The notes under the pieces were generated by a model. It had not been told where the DNA came from. It saw only the letters and a list, made by a program, of their open reading frames with translations, and did not search any database. A stretch of 64,000 nucleotides of DNA from Salibaculum sp031581025 (GTDB taxonomy: Bacteria; Pseudomonadota; Alphaproteobacteria; Rhodobacterales; Rhodobacteraceae). Positions within the stretch are counted from its first letter, which is position 1, and the number at the start of each line of letters is the position of its first letter. Of the stretch, positions 7,211 to 15,962 are shown in pieces. Made by a program: the position numbers and the translations under genes. The stretch is from assembly GCF_031581025.1 (NCBI RefSeq), contig NZ_JAVLCA010000007.1. One strand, written 5' to 3'.

Positions 7211-8611
7211 ATGCAGCATTTTCCCATCTTCCTGAACCTTGAGGGCCGCCGCGTCGTGCTGTCGGGCGGCGGCGAGGCCGCCTTGGCCAAACTGCGCCTG
7301 CTGCTCAAGACCACCGCCCGGATCACAGTTTTCGCACCAAACCCGGCGCCCGAAATCGCCGACTGGGCCGAGGGCGGCCGACTGACCCTGATCCGCCGCG
7401 CGATGGAGCCGGGCGACGCACTCTGCGCAGCACTGGTCTATGCCGCCGACGAGGACGCGGCGCGGGATGCCCGCACCGCCCGGATCGGCCGCACCGAGGG
7501 CGCGCTGGTCAATATCGTCGACAATCTGGCCGACAGTGCCTTCATCACCCCCGCCATCGTGGACCGCGACCCGGTGACCGTCGCCATTGGCACAGAAGGC
7601 GCCGCCCCTGTTCTGGCCCGCAGGATCAAGGCCGATCTCGAGGCCCGCCTTCCGGCCACGCTCGGCACTCTGGCGCGCATCGGCAAGGGATTCCGCAAGA
7701 TGGCCGAGAAGCTGCCCTTCGGCCGCGCCCGGCGCGATTTCTGGGCGGACTACTACTTCAACGCCGGTCCCCGCGCCATGGACGCGGGCGGCGAAGGGGC
7801 TGTGCAGGACACCCTCGACACCCTTCTGGTGCAGCACCTCGCCGCCGGGCCCGCGCAGGGCCGGGTGGATTTCGTCGGCGCCGGGCCGGGCGACCCCGAT
7901 CTGCTGACGCTCAAGGCGCGCAAGGCGCTGGATGCCGCGGACGTGGTGATCCACGACCGGTTGGTCAGCACCGGCGTGCTGGAACTGGCCCGGCGCGAGG
8001 CACAGATGATCGACGCGGGCAAGCACGGCTTCGGCGCGGCCGTGGCCCAGGACGAGATCAACGCCCTGATCGTCGACCATGCCCGCGCCGGGGCGCATGT
8101 GGTGCGCCTGAAGGGGGGCGACCCCATGATCTTCGGCCGACTGGATGAAGAGATCGACGCGGTCGCCGCCCATGACCTGCCCCATGCCATCATCCCCGGC
8201 GTCACCGCCGCCGCTGCCGCCTGCGCCGGCCTTGGCCAGTCGCTGACGAAACGCGGGCGCAACAGCGAGGTCCGCTTTCTGACCGGCCACGACACCAAGG
8301 GCTTTGCCGACCATGACTGGCGCAGGCTCGCCGCGCCAGGCGCGGTGGCGGCGATCTACATGGGCAAGCGCGCCGCCCGCTTCCTTCAGGGGCGGCTGCT
8401 GATGCATGGCGGTGCGCCAGAGACGCCGGTGACGGTGATCGAGAACGCCTCCTGTCCCGATCAGCGGGTTCTGGAAACCACGCTGGACCGGATGGAACCG
8501 GACATGGCGCAGGCCGCTCTGACCGGCCCCGCACTCACTTTCATCGGGCTGGCCCCGCGCCGGGCGCGCGCCGCCCTGCCCCGGTTTGCCCCGACACAGG
8601 AGGCCCTCTGA
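7211..8611 (+). CDS. cysG: Siroheme synthase: precorrin-2 dehydrogenase/ferrochelatase fused to uroporphyrinogen-III methyltransferase
   Basis: Converts uroporphyrinogen III to siroheme, the cofactor of the sulfite reductase encoded two genes downstream. The 466 residues show a Rossmann dehydrogenase/chelatase half (GGGEAALAK at 18-26, NIVDN and ITPAIVDRDPVTVAI around 100-125, dimerisation segment to about 205) and a SAM methyltransferase half beginning DFVGAGPGDPDLLTLKA at residue 220, with VIHDRLVS, RLKGGDPMIFGR at 299 and IPGVTAAAAA. AGGGGGC precedes the ATG at 7211. First gene of the operon; the next ATG follows its stop by one base. Confidence 0.95.
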   Translation: MQHFPIFLNLEGRRVVLSGGGEAALAKLRLLLKTTARITVFAPNPAPEIADWAEGGRLTLIRRAMEPGDALCAALVYAADEDAARDARTARIGRTEGALVNIVDNLADSAFITPAIVDRDPVTVAIGTEGAAPVLARRIKADLEARLPATLGTLARIGKGFRKMAEKLPFGRARRDFWADYYFNAGPRAMDAGGEGAVQDTLDTLLVQHLAAGPAQGRVDFVGAGPGDPDLLTLKARKALDAADVVIHDRLVSTGVLELARREAQMIDAGKHGFGAAVAQDEINALIVDHARAGAHVVRLKGGDPMIFGRLDEEIDAVAAHDLPHAIIPGVTAAAAACAGLGQSLTKRGRNSEVRFLTGHDTKGFADHDWRRLAAPGAVAAIYMGKRAARFLQGRLLMHGGAPETPVTVIENASCPDQRVLETTLDRMEPDMAQAALTGPALTFIGLAPRRARAALPRFAPTQEAL

Positions 8612-8612
8612 C

Positions 8613-8924
8613 ATGCCCCGCCCCTTCAGCCCCAAGGTCGTCACCGCCAACCGCCTGCTGGAGGGCGACGCCGTCTGGCGCACCGCGACAGGCGACTGGA
8701 CGCCCGACCTGGCGCAGGCCGAACTGATCGAGGATTCCGCCACCGCCGAGCTGCGCCTGTTGGAGGCTTCGGCCGAGGCTCACCTGGTCGTCGGCGCCTA
8801 TCTCGCCGATGCCGCCGCCGCGGCGGACGGCCCCCAGCCGACCCATTTCCGCGAGGCGTTCCGCACGCGCGGGCCGTCCAACTACGCCCATGGCAAGCAG
8901 GCCGAACCGCAGGAGAAGGCGTGA
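8613..8924 (+). CDS. DUF2849 domain protein in the cys operon
   Basis: 103-residue soluble protein opening MPRPFSPKVVTANRLLEGDAVW, the typical DUF2849 start, with later AEAHLVVGAYLAD and a C-terminal THFREAFRTRGPSNYAHGK. It has no cysteines and no membrane segment. The start at 8613 is one base after the cysG stop and has AGGAGG upstream; its stop overlaps the cysI start. The invariant place between siroheme synthase and sulfite reductase suggests an accessory role in sulfite reductase maturation or control, but no activity is known. Confidence 0.88.
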   Translation: MPRPFSPKVVTANRLLEGDAVWRTATGDWTPDLAQAELIEDSATAELRLLEASAEAHLVVGAYLADAAAAADGPQPTHFREAFRTRGPSNYAHGKQAEPQEKA

Positions 8925-10588
8925 TGTATCACTACAACGACTTCGACGAAGCCTTTGTTCGCGAACGGGTTTCCCAGTTCCGCGCCCAGGTGGAACGCCG
9001 CATCGGTGGCGCGCTCACCGATGAGGAGTTCAAGCCCCTGCGTCTGATGAACGGGCTCTACCTGCAACTGCATGCCTACATGCTGCGCGTCGCAATCCCC
9101 TACGGCACGCTGGACAGCCGCAAGATGCGGCAACTGGCTTACATCGCCCAACGCTGGGACAAGGGCTATGGCCATTTCACCACGCGCCAGAACATCCAGT
9201 TCAATTGGCCGCAGTTGCGCGACGTGCCCGACATGCTCGAGGCGCTGGCCGATGTGGGGATGCACGCCATCCAGACCAGCGGCAACACCATCCGCAACGT
9301 CACCGCCGACCATTTCGCCGGGGCCGCAGCGGACGAGATCGCCGACCCGCGCCCGGTGGCCGAGCTATTGCGGCAATGGTCCACGGATCACCCGCAGTTC
9401 CAGTTCCTTCCGCGCAAGTTCAAGATCGCCGTCTCGGGCAGCGCGCATGACCGGGCCGTGACCCGCGCCCATGACATCGGGCTTGAGATCGTCGAGCGTC
9501 ACGGCGAGATCGGCTATCGCGTGATCGTCGGCGGCGGGCTTGGCCGGACGCCGATGATCGGCAAGGTGCTGCGGGAGTTTCTGCCACAGGCCGACCTGCT
9601 GCCTTATACCGAGGCCGTGGTCAGCACCTGGAACCTGCTGGGGCGGCGCGACAACAAGTACAAGTCGCGCATCAAGATCACCGTGCACGAGCACGGGATC
9701 GAAGAGATCAGCCACCTTGTGGAGGACGAGTTCGCGCAAACCAGAGCCGGCTTTGCCGGGGCCGACCGCACCATGCTGGCGGGGATCAAGGCCGCCTTCA
9801 CGCCACCCGCCTTCGCCGCGGCATCTTCCGCCCCGCACGAGGCGGCCCGGGCCAACGACCCGGTCTACCGGGCCTGGGCGGATACCAACCTGGCCGCGCA
9901 CCGCCACCCCGACCACGCCATCGTCACCGTCTCGCTCAAGGCGCACGGCGCCACGCCGGGCGACGCCAGCGCCGACCAGATGCGCGTTCTGGCCGATCTT
10001 GCGGAACGCTACGGCTATGACGAGCTGCGCATCTCTCACGAGCAGAACGTCATCCTGCCCCATGTGGCCAAGGCCGACCTGCCCGCAGTCCATGCCGCGC
10101 TGAAACAGGCGGGGCTGGCCACGGCCAATGTCGGGCTTGTCTCCGACATCATCGCCTGCCCCGGAATGGACTACTGTTCGCTGGCCACGGCGCGGTCGAT
10201 CCCCATCGCGCAGCAGATCGCCACGCGGTTCGAGGAATTGAAGGTCGAGCACGACGTCGGCCCGCTCAAGATCAAAATCTCGGGCTGCATCAATGCCTGC
10301 GGCCATCACCACGTGGGCCATATCGGCATCCTCGGGCTGGACCGGGCGGGCGTCGAGAACTACCAGGTCACGCTGGGCGGCGACCACACGGAAACCGCCG
10401 CCATCGGCGAACGGGCCGGGCCGGGGTTCTCGGCGGACCAGATCATCCCGGCCATAGAACGGCTGGTGCTGGGCTATCTGGAGCTGCGCGAAGGGCGCAA
10501 CGAGACCTTCCTGCAGGCCTACCGCCGCCTTGGCCCCGCACCGTTCAAGGCGCTGCTTTATCCGGAGGCCACGTCCGATGCAGCTTGA
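8924..10588 (+). CDS. cysI: Sulfite reductase hemoprotein (siroheme, 4Fe-4S)
   Basis: Six-electron reduction of sulfite to sulfide in cysteine synthesis. The 554-residue sequence has the two-fold ferredoxin-like/siroheme-binding repeat: FTTRQNIQFNW and HAIQTSGNTIRNV in the first half, and cluster ligands C412 and C418 (CPGMDYCS) plus C455 and C459 (SGCINACGHHHVG) in the second half, matching the C-X5-C / C-X3-C signature with C459 as the shared siroheme ligand. No flavin or NADPH domain is present, so electrons probably come from ferredoxin. ATG at 8924 overlaps the upstream TGA by one base and has AGGAGA 8 nt before it; a GTG one codon earlier is the alternative start. Nitrite reductase is a close relative, but cysG/cysH context favours sulfite. 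Confidence 0.93.
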   Translation: MYHYNDFDEAFVRERVSQFRAQVERRIGGALTDEEFKPLRLMNGLYLQLHAYMLRVAIPYGTLDSRKMRQLAYIAQRWDKGYGHFTTRQNIQFNWPQLRDVPDMLEALADVGMHAIQTSGNTIRNVTADHFAGAAADEIADPRPVAELLRQWSTDHPQFQFLPRKFKIAVSGSAHDRAVTRAHDIGLEIVERHGEIGYRVIVGGGLGRTPMIGKVLREFLPQADLLPYTEAVVSTWNLLGRRDNKYKSRIKITVHEHGIEEISHLVEDEFAQTRAGFAGADRTMLAGIKAAFTPPAFAAASSAPHEAARANDPVYRAWADTNLAAHRHPDHAIVTVSLKAHGATPGDASADQMRVLADLAERYGYDELRISHEQNVILPHVAKADLPAVHAALKQAGLATANVGLVSDIIACPGMDYCSLATARSIPIAQQIATRFEELKVEHDVGPLKIKISGCINACGHHHVGHIGILGLDRAGVENYQVTLGGDHTETAAIGERAGPGFSADQIIPAIERLVLGYLELREGRNETFLQAYRRLGPAPFKALLYPEATSDAA

Positions 10589-11303
10589 AACCCGCGCACA
10601 GACCCTGAACCAGAGGTTCCGCAACCACTCGGCCACGGCCGTGATGGAGCACGCCCTGACCGGGCTGGGCGATATCGCGCTGGTCAGTTCCTTCGGCGCG
10701 GAATCGGTGGTGCTGTTGCATATGGCGGCAGTGATCGACCGGCGCGTGCCCGTGCTTTTCATCGACACCGAGATGCTGTTCGCCGAAACGCTGGTCTATC
10801 AACAGGACGTGGCCGAGAGGTTGCGGCTGGAGAACGTCCAGGTGATCCGCGCCGACCGTGCGCGCCTGTTCGAGGCCGACAACGAGAACCTGCTGCACCT
10901 GCACGACCCCGATGCCTGCTGCGCCCTGCGCAAGACCGAGCCGTTGCAGAGGGCGCTGAAAGCCCATGACGGCTGGATCACGGGCCGCAAGCGCTACCAA
11001 GGGGGCCAGCGCGCCGCGTTGGATTTTTTTGAGGTCGAACACCCCGCGGGCGCGCCGGCGCGGATCAAGGTCAACCCGCTGGCCCATTGGGACAGCGGCG
11101 ATGTGCGCGACTACATGGCCGAGAACCGCCTGCCCCGCCATCCGCTTGTTGCCAAGGGCTACCCGTCCATCGGCTGCGCCCCCTGCACCCATCCGGTCGC
11201 CCCCGGCGAGGATGCGCGCGCTGGCCGCTGGAAGGGGCAGGACAAGGGCGAATGCGGCATCCATTTCGTGGATGGCAAGCTGGTGCGCAGCGCCGCCGAA
11301 TGA
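10578..11303 (+). CDS. cysH: Adenylylsulfate/phosphoadenylylsulfate reductase
   Basis: Thioredoxin-dependent reduction of activated sulfate to sulfite. The 241-residue protein has the PP-loop-like SSFGAESVVLLHM near residue 36, the substrate loop FIDTEMLFAETL, and the four iron-sulfur cysteines C114-C115 (DACCALRK) and C200/C203 (GCAPCTHPV). The catalytic Cys of the C-terminal GECGIH motif is near residue 226. The paired CC and CxxC indicate a [4Fe-4S] enzyme that prefers APS. Start chosen at 10578 after GGAGG; it overlaps the cysI end by 11 nt. Confidence 0.94.
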   Translation: MQLETRAQTLNQRFRNHSATAVMEHALTGLGDIALVSSFGAESVVLLHMAAVIDRRVPVLFIDTEMLFAETLVYQQDVAERLRLENVQVIRADRARLFEADNENLLHLHDPDACCALRKTEPLQRALKAHDGWITGRKRYQGGQRAALDFFEVEHPAGAPARIKVNPLAHWDSGDVRDYMAENRLPRHPLVAKGYPSIGCAPCTHPVAPGEDARAGRWKGQDKGECGIHFVDGKLVRSAAE

Positions 11304-11314
11304 AAGGACAGGAT

Positions 11315-11734
11315 ATGAGCGTGATTGTCACCGATACGGGATTTGCGCCCGACGATTGGACCGGCGGCCTGGTCCCGCTGAACGACTGGCCGGTTAAAGG
11401 CCCAGACATGGGCCTCGATCTGGTCCCCGACACGGACCCGGCCCGGCTGGCCGACCTGCTGTCGGCGCCACTGATCCGCATTGCTTTCCCGTCGTTCTCG
11501 GACGGGCGCGGGTTCACCCTGGCCGCGCGACTGCGGCGGCTGGGCTACCGGGGGCGGCTGCGGGCCGCGGGCCATGTCATTGCCGACCAGTATGCCATGG
11601 CGCGGCGGTCCGGGTTCGACGAGGTGGAGATCGACACCGATCTGGCCGCCCGCCAGCCCGAGGACCAGTGGCTGGCCCGCGCCGATTGGCAGGCGCATGA
11701 CTACCAGACGCGGCTGCGCGCCGCGGCCCCGTGA
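11315..11734 (+). CDS. DUF934 domain protein in the cys operon
   Basis: 139-residue protein of the DUF934 family, found next to cysI/cysH in many proteobacteria and of unproven function. Family blocks visible are IRIAFPSFSDGRGFTLAARLR near residue 54, YRGRLRAAGHVIADQYAMARR and GFDEVEID. No cysteines or transmembrane segments. AAAGGACAGGAT precedes the ATG at 11315; a second in-frame ATG at 11300 would add five residues. Last gene of the tightly linked part of the operon; the ferredoxin-NADP reductase gene follows after 61 nt. Confidence 0.9.
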   Translation: MSVIVTDTGFAPDDWTGGLVPLNDWPVKGPDMGLDLVPDTDPARLADLLSAPLIRIAFPSFSDGRGFTLAARLRRLGYRGRLRAAGHVIADQYAMARRSGFDEVEIDTDLAARQPEDQWLARADWQAHDYQTRLRAAAP

Positions 11735-11795
11735 AAACCGGTGTCCACGACACACCTTTAACTGACACAGATCAAGGACTAGAAGGGGGCGTGGC

Positions 11796-12671
11796 ATGGA
11801 TACATGCCGCGATGCAGACATGACAGAGATGACACCCGTGACCGAAGCCGCCGCCCTCAAGGCCACCCGCGACCTGCCCGACGCCCAGACCGTCCGGGAG
11901 GTGCGCCATTACACCGACCGCCTGTTTTCCTTCAAGGTGACGCGGCCGCAGTCCCTGCGGTTCCGTTCGGGCGAGTTCGTGATGATCGGACTGATGGGCG
12001 ACCCGGACCCAGACACCGGCAAGCAAAAGCCCCTGCTGCGCGCCTATTCCATCGCCTCGCCCTCCTGGGACGACGAGCTGGAATTCTACTCGATCAAGGT
12101 GCCCGACGGGCCGCTGACCAGCAAGTTGCAGCATATCGAACCGGGCGACCAGATCATCCTGCGCCCCAAGCCGGTGGGCACGCTGGTCCACGACGCGCTG
12201 CTGCCGGGCAAGCGCATCTGGTTCTTCGCCACCGGCACCGGGTTTGCGCCCTTCGCCTCGCTTCTGCGCGACCCGCAGACCTACGAGGACTATGACGAGG
12301 TCTTCATCACCCACACCTGCCGCGAGGTGGGAGAATTGACCTATGGCGCCGAATTGATAGAGAGTGTCCGAAAGGACGAATTGCTGGCCGAACTGATCGG
12401 CGAGGGCTTCGCGGACAAGATCCACTATTACCCCACGACCACCCGCGAGCAGAGCCCGCGCATGGGCCGGATCACCGACCTGATGCGCTCGGGGCAGGCC
12501 TTCGAGGAACTGGGCGTGCTGCCGCTGTCGCCCGAGACCGACCGGGCGATGATCTGTGGCAACCTGGACTTCAATCTCGAACTGAAAGAGATGCTCGAGG
12601 GGTACGGGCTGGAGGAAGGCGCCAATTCCAAGCCGGCCCATTACGTGGTGGAAAAGGCCTTCCTCGACTGA
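11796..12671 (+). CDS. fpr: Ferredoxin-NADP reductase
   Basis: FAD enzyme exchanging electrons between NADPH and ferredoxin or flavodoxin; here it may supply the ferredoxin-type sulfite reductase. The 291 residues contain the FAD-binding LLRAYSIASPSW (about residue 76), the pyrophosphate region DGPLTSKLQHI, the NADP-binding ATGTGFAPFASLLRDP (about residue 147), and a C-terminal MICGNLDFN plus KPAHYVVEKAFLD end. The terminal residue is Asp, not aromatic, as in the bacterial class. ATG at 11796 has AAGGGGG upstream; a second ATG 24 nt later is possible. The 61-nt gap after the cys operon holds a small GTGTC/GACAC hairpin, so it may also have its own promoter. Confidence 0.92.
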   Translation: MDTCRDADMTEMTPVTEAAALKATRDLPDAQTVREVRHYTDRLFSFKVTRPQSLRFRSGEFVMIGLMGDPDPDTGKQKPLLRAYSIASPSWDDELEFYSIKVPDGPLTSKLQHIEPGDQIILRPKPVGTLVHDALLPGKRIWFFATGTGFAPFASLLRDPQTYEDYDEVFITHTCREVGELTYGAELIESVRKDELLAELIGEGFADKIHYYPTTTREQSPRMGRITDLMRSGQAFEELGVLPLSPETDRAMICGNLDFNLELKEMLEGYGLEEGANSKPAHYVVEKAFLD

Positions 12672-12681
12672 CGCGCCGCCC

Positions 12682-13398
12682 TCAGGGGTGCCGTGCCGTC
12701 CAGTCCCGCGCCCGCGCGAAAATCGGCCGGAAATAGGCCATGAGGCGTGGGTCGCGTCCAGCGCCCGCCCAGGGCGCGATGCCATGCACGGACAGCCGAT
12801 GGACGAGCACCGCCTCGCCGCGGCGCACCGGCACTTCCACCTTGGCGCAGCGCGCGAAGACATCGGCGCGGGCGGCCTTGTAGGCCTCGGTCACATCGCT
12901 GCCCGCCTCGGTCCCGGCCAGGGCGGCGCGGATGATCTCGTGGCTGCCTTCCCAGATCACAAGCGGGCTGGCCGCGACATCCGACAGGCCGATCCCGAGC
13001 ACGAACGCGTGCGGTTCGCGCAACACGCGCCGCCCCTCTTCCAGGTGCAGCCCGTCCACATGCGCCCCGCAGCGGGTGTGGCGAAAGCGATGGGCGGCGT
13101 CGCTTTCGCCCGGGTCGCGCCCGGGATAGCCGGGGTAGATCGCAGACAGTTGCGCCCGGTGCCAGGTGCCCGGCCAGATGCCGCGCAACTCGGCCGGCAG
13201 GGGCACGCCGCCAAGGCTGCCGTCAGGGTCATTCGCCAGCGCCTCGACACCGACGAACCATGTGCCGTCGTGGCGCAGCCAGCGGTCGCGCAGCGCCTGA
13301 TCGTCCAGCGCGATCTCGGCCAGGCCGCGGGCCGCCTCGGCCCAGGCGCGCAGGCCCGGCACGTCGCGCAGCACCCGATAGCCGCGCCCGTCCACCAT
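12682..13398 (-). CDS. Phytanoyl-CoA dioxygenase (PhyH)-like non-heme iron oxygenase
   Basis: 238-residue Fe(II)/2-oxoglutarate-type oxygenase. The facial triad is visible as H113-x-D115 (CGAHVDGLHLEEG) and a distal His at 200 or 205 (VLVHRLSVHGI), with an Arg downstream (GRDPRLMAYFRP) positioned to bind 2-oxoglutarate. The mid-region GIGLSDVAASPLVIWEGSHEIIR is characteristic of the PhyH fold. The ATG at 13398 overlaps the stop of the TauE/SafE permease gene by one base, so the two are co-translated; the permease may export a product or import a substrate of the oxygenase. The substrate is unknown. Confidence 0.82.
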   Translation of the reverse strand: MVDGRGYRVLRDVPGLRAWAEAARGLAEIALDDQALRDRWLRHDGTWFVGVEALANDPDGSLGGVPLPAELRGIWPGTWHRAQLSAIYPGYPGRDPGESDAAHRFRHTRCGAHVDGLHLEEGRRVLREPHAFVLGIGLSDVAASPLVIWEGSHEIIRAALAGTEAGSDVTEAYKAARADVFARCAKVEVPVRRGEAVLVHRLSVHGIAPWAGAGRDPRLMAYFRPIFARARDWTARHP

Positions 13399-14213
13399 CA
13401 CAGCCCCTGGCGCAGCATGTTCAGCGCCACCAGCATGAGGAAGGCCCCGAAAACCCGCTTGAGCGGCTTTGGATTCAGCCGATGCGCCAAGGCCGCGCCC
13501 CAGGGCGCGGTGATCAGCGTCATCGCGATGACCAGGGCGAAGGCGCCCAGGTTCACCGCCCCCAGCGACAGCGGCGGCGCCACGGCCATGTCCACCAGCA
13601 GAAAGCCCAGCACCGCCGGCACGGCGATGATGGCACCAAAGCCCGCGGCGGTGGCGACAGCCCTGTGGACGGGCCTTCCGTAGAGCGTCATGACCGGCAC
13701 GCCGAAACTGCCGCCGCCGATCCCCATGAGCACCGAGAGCAGGCCCATGAGCGGGGCCAGCAGCCACTTGACCGGCCCGTCGGGCATGGCGGCGCCCAGT
13801 TGCCAGTCACTGCGCCCGAGCATCATGTAAAGCGCCACGGCAAAGGCCAGCCCGCCGAAGATGGCCTGCAACACCTCCGAGCGCAGCTGTGCGGCGACCG
13901 CCACGCCGATGGCCGCGCCGATGGCGATTCCCGGCCCCCAGCCGCGCAGGATGTCCCAGTCCACCGCGCCCTTGCGGTTGTGGCTGAGCACCGAGCGCGC
14001 CGAGGTCACGATGATCGTGGCCAGCGAGGTGGCAAGGCACATCTGCATCAGTTGCGGGCTGTCATAACCCAATCCGGCAAAGGCATAGTAGAAGGCAGGC
14101 ACCAGCACGATGCCGCCGCCCACGCCCAGCAGCCCGGCCAGCAGCCCCGCAAAGGCCCCGATGGCCAGCAGCATGGCCCCCAGGCCGATCAACAGTGATA
14201 GTTCGGGCATCAT
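13398..14213 (-). CDS. TauE/SafE (TSUP) family membrane permease
   Basis: 271-residue transporter with about eight hydrophobic helices. The two repeated family signatures appear as LAGLLGVGGGIVLVPAFYY near residue 27 and LMGIGGGSFGVPVMTLYG near residue 162. Members move sulfite, sulfoacetate, taurine-derived or other organosulfur anions across the inner membrane. GGAGGA directly abuts the first of two consecutive ATG codons, so the second (14210) is probably the real start. It overlaps the dioxygenase gene by one base. A 7-bp CAGCCCC/GGGGCTG hairpin (14226-14257) lies between it and dusA upstream. Confidence 0.88.
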   Translation of the reverse strand: MMPELSLLIGLGAMLLAIGAFAGLLAGLLGVGGGIVLVPAFYYAFAGLGYDSPQLMQMCLATSLATIIVTSARSVLSHNRKGAVDWDILRGWGPGIAIGAAIGVAVAAQLRSEVLQAIFGGLAFAVALYMMLGRSDWQLGAAMPDGPVKWLLAPLMGLLSVLMGIGGGSFGVPVMTLYGRPVHRAVATAAGFGAIIAVPAVLGFLLVDMAVAPPLSLGAVNLGAFALVIAMTLITAPWGAALAHRLNPKPLKRVFGAFLMLVALNMLRQGL

Positions 14214-14264
14214 TCCTCCGATGTTCAGCCCCTCTTGCCCGCAGAGAGGCGGGGCTGCAATCCC

Positions 14265-15293
14265 TCAGGCCGCGGCCTGCTCCATGGCGTCGAGCGCGCG
14301 GTCCAGAACCTCTGGCCCCGCCCCCGCGCGATGGCCCTGTTCCGACAGCACCCGCCGCCAGTGCCGCGCGCCGGGCAGGCCCGCGAAGAGCCCCAGCATG
14401 TGCCGCGTGACCTGGGCCAGCTTGCCCCCCTCGGCCAGATGGGCGGCGATATAGGGGCGCATCGCGGCGACCACCGCGTGCCGGTCCGGGCCGGGCGCGC
14501 CGCCGAAGATCGCGCGATCGGCGTCCAGCAGGATCTCGGCGGGGCTATGATAGGCCGTCCGCCCGATCATCACCCCGTCGATGCCCCGGTCCAGATGCGC
14601 CCGCGCCGCCGCAAGCGAGACGATGCCGCCGTTCAACGAGACATGCAGATCGGGAAATTCGGCCTTCATCCGGTGCACGAGGTCATGGTCCAGCGGCGGA
14701 ATATCGCGGTTCTTCTTGGGCGAAAGCCCCTGCAGCCAGGCCTTGCGCGCATGGATCGTCACCCGCCGCACCCCGGCGGCACGAATCTTCTCCAGAAAGG
14801 TGGGCAGCACCTCTTCCGGGTCCTGGTTGTCCACGCCGATGCGGCATTTCACCGTGACCTCGGCGGGCTGGGCCGCGCTCATCTCGGCACAGCACTCGGC
14901 CACCTGGTCCGGCGTTGTCATCAGGATCGCCCCGAAGGTGCCCGATTGCACCCGATCCGAGGGACAGCCGCAATTGAGGTTGATCTCGGGATATCCCTCC
15001 TCGGCGCCCATGCGCGCGGCCTGCGCCAGTTCCGCCGGGTCCGAGCCGCCCAGTTGCAGCGCCACCGGCTGTTCCGCCGGATCAAAGCGCAACAAATGCC
15101 GCGCGCCGCCCCGCACCAGCGCGGGGGCCGTCACCATCTCGGTATACAGCAGCGCCTGGCGCGACATGAGACGGTGAAAGTACCGGCAATGCCGGTCGGT
15201 CCAGTCCATCATGGGGGCCACGGAAAGGCTCGCGGCCCCGGCAAGGGCACCGGCGTCATACGCGAGGCGATCTGTCACGGTCTTTCCTGGCAT
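14265..15293 (-). CDS. dusA: tRNA-dihydrouridine(20/20a) synthase
   Basis: FMN/NADPH enzyme reducing uridine 20/20a in the tRNA D-loop. The 342-residue protein starts its TIM barrel with VAPMMDWTDRHCRYFHR (residues 25-41), which identifies the DusA subgroup, and has the catalytic Cys110 in NLNCGCPSDRVQ, the RNA-contact KCRIGVDNQD, and the FMN phosphate loop SLNGGIVS...VMIGRTAYHSP. The C-terminal helical tRNA-binding domain (TRHMLGLFAGLPGARHWRRVLSEQ) is complete. It is first in a same-strand run with the TSUP permease and dioxygenase but separated by a hairpin. Confidence 0.95.
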   Translation of the reverse strand: MPGKTVTDRLAYDAGALAGAASLSVAPMMDWTDRHCRYFHRLMSRQALLYTEMVTAPALVRGGARHLLRFDPAEQPVALQLGGSDPAELAQAARMGAEEGYPEINLNCGCPSDRVQSGTFGAILMTTPDQVAECCAEMSAAQPAEVTVKCRIGVDNQDPEEVLPTFLEKIRAAGVRRVTIHARKAWLQGLSPKKNRDIPPLDHDLVHRMKAEFPDLHVSLNGGIVSLAAARAHLDRGIDGVMIGRTAYHSPAEILLDADRAIFGGAPGPDRHAVVAAMRPYIAAHLAEGGKLAQVTRHMLGLFAGLPGARHWRRVLSEQGHRAGAGPEVLDRALDAMEQAAA

Positions 15294-15496
15294 CGATCAC
15301 TTCCTGTTGCGCCGATTTCGTATAGCGCCTCGTGGCGGGACGCGCCAGCGCTGCAACACACCCGCCGCGCGCCAGATCCCCCATCCGGCGGCGAACCGTT
15401 CCAGCGGCGTCAACGCGGCGGCTTGACATTCCGATACTCGATACAACCTTGTAAAAGGCGTGCGCCACTTCACCCTAACGTCTGACGCGGGGCCCC

Positions 15497-15958
15497 ATGA
15501 AACTCACGGTCAATGGAACCGAGCACGAGGTCACGGCCGACCCCGACACCCCGCTGTTGTGGGTTCTGCGCGACGAGCTGGGCCTGATCGGCACGAAATA
15601 CGGCTGCGGCATCGCCCAGTGCGGCGCCTGCACCGTGCATCTCGACGGGGCCGCCGCCCGCGCCTGCCAGCTGCCCATCGACAGCCTCGAGGGCGCCGAT
15701 ATCGTCACCATCGAGGGGCTGGCCGGGGACGGCGACAGCCTGCACCCGGTCCAGGAGGCCTGGATCGAGACCCAGGTCGCCCAGTGCGGCTATTGCCAGG
15801 CCGGGCAGATCATGCAGGCCGCCGCGCTGCTGGCAGAGGACCCGGCGCCCTCGGACGAGACCATCGATGCCACCATGTCGGGCAACCTCTGCCGCTGCGG
15901 CACGAATGTCCGCATTCGCCAGGCCATCCACCTGGCCGCCGACAACATGGGAACCTGA
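15497..15958 (+). CDS. iorA: Isoquinoline 1-oxidoreductase-type alpha subunit, (2Fe-2S)2 protein
   Basis: Small electron-transfer subunit of a xanthine-oxidase-family molybdenum hydroxylase. The 153 residues hold the plant-type [2Fe-2S] ligands C37, C42, C45 and C57 (GCGIAQCGACTVHL) and the second [2Fe-2S] helical domain ligands C97, C100, C132 and C134 (QCGYCQAGQIM and LCRCGTNVRI). The catalytic subunit gene follows after four bases. There is no FAD subunit gene, as in Ior-type enzymes that pass electrons to a cytochrome or membrane carrier. The ribosome site is weak (GCGGGG). The symbol reflects the subunit type; the substrate is not proven. Confidence 0.9.
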   Translation: MKLTVNGTEHEVTADPDTPLLWVLRDELGLIGTKYGCGIAQCGACTVHLDGAAARACQLPIDSLEGADIVTIEGLAGDGDSLHPVQEAWIETQVAQCGYCQAGQIMQAAALLAEDPAPSDETIDATMSGNLCRCGTNVRIRQAIHLAADNMGT

Positions 15959-15962
15959 GGCA

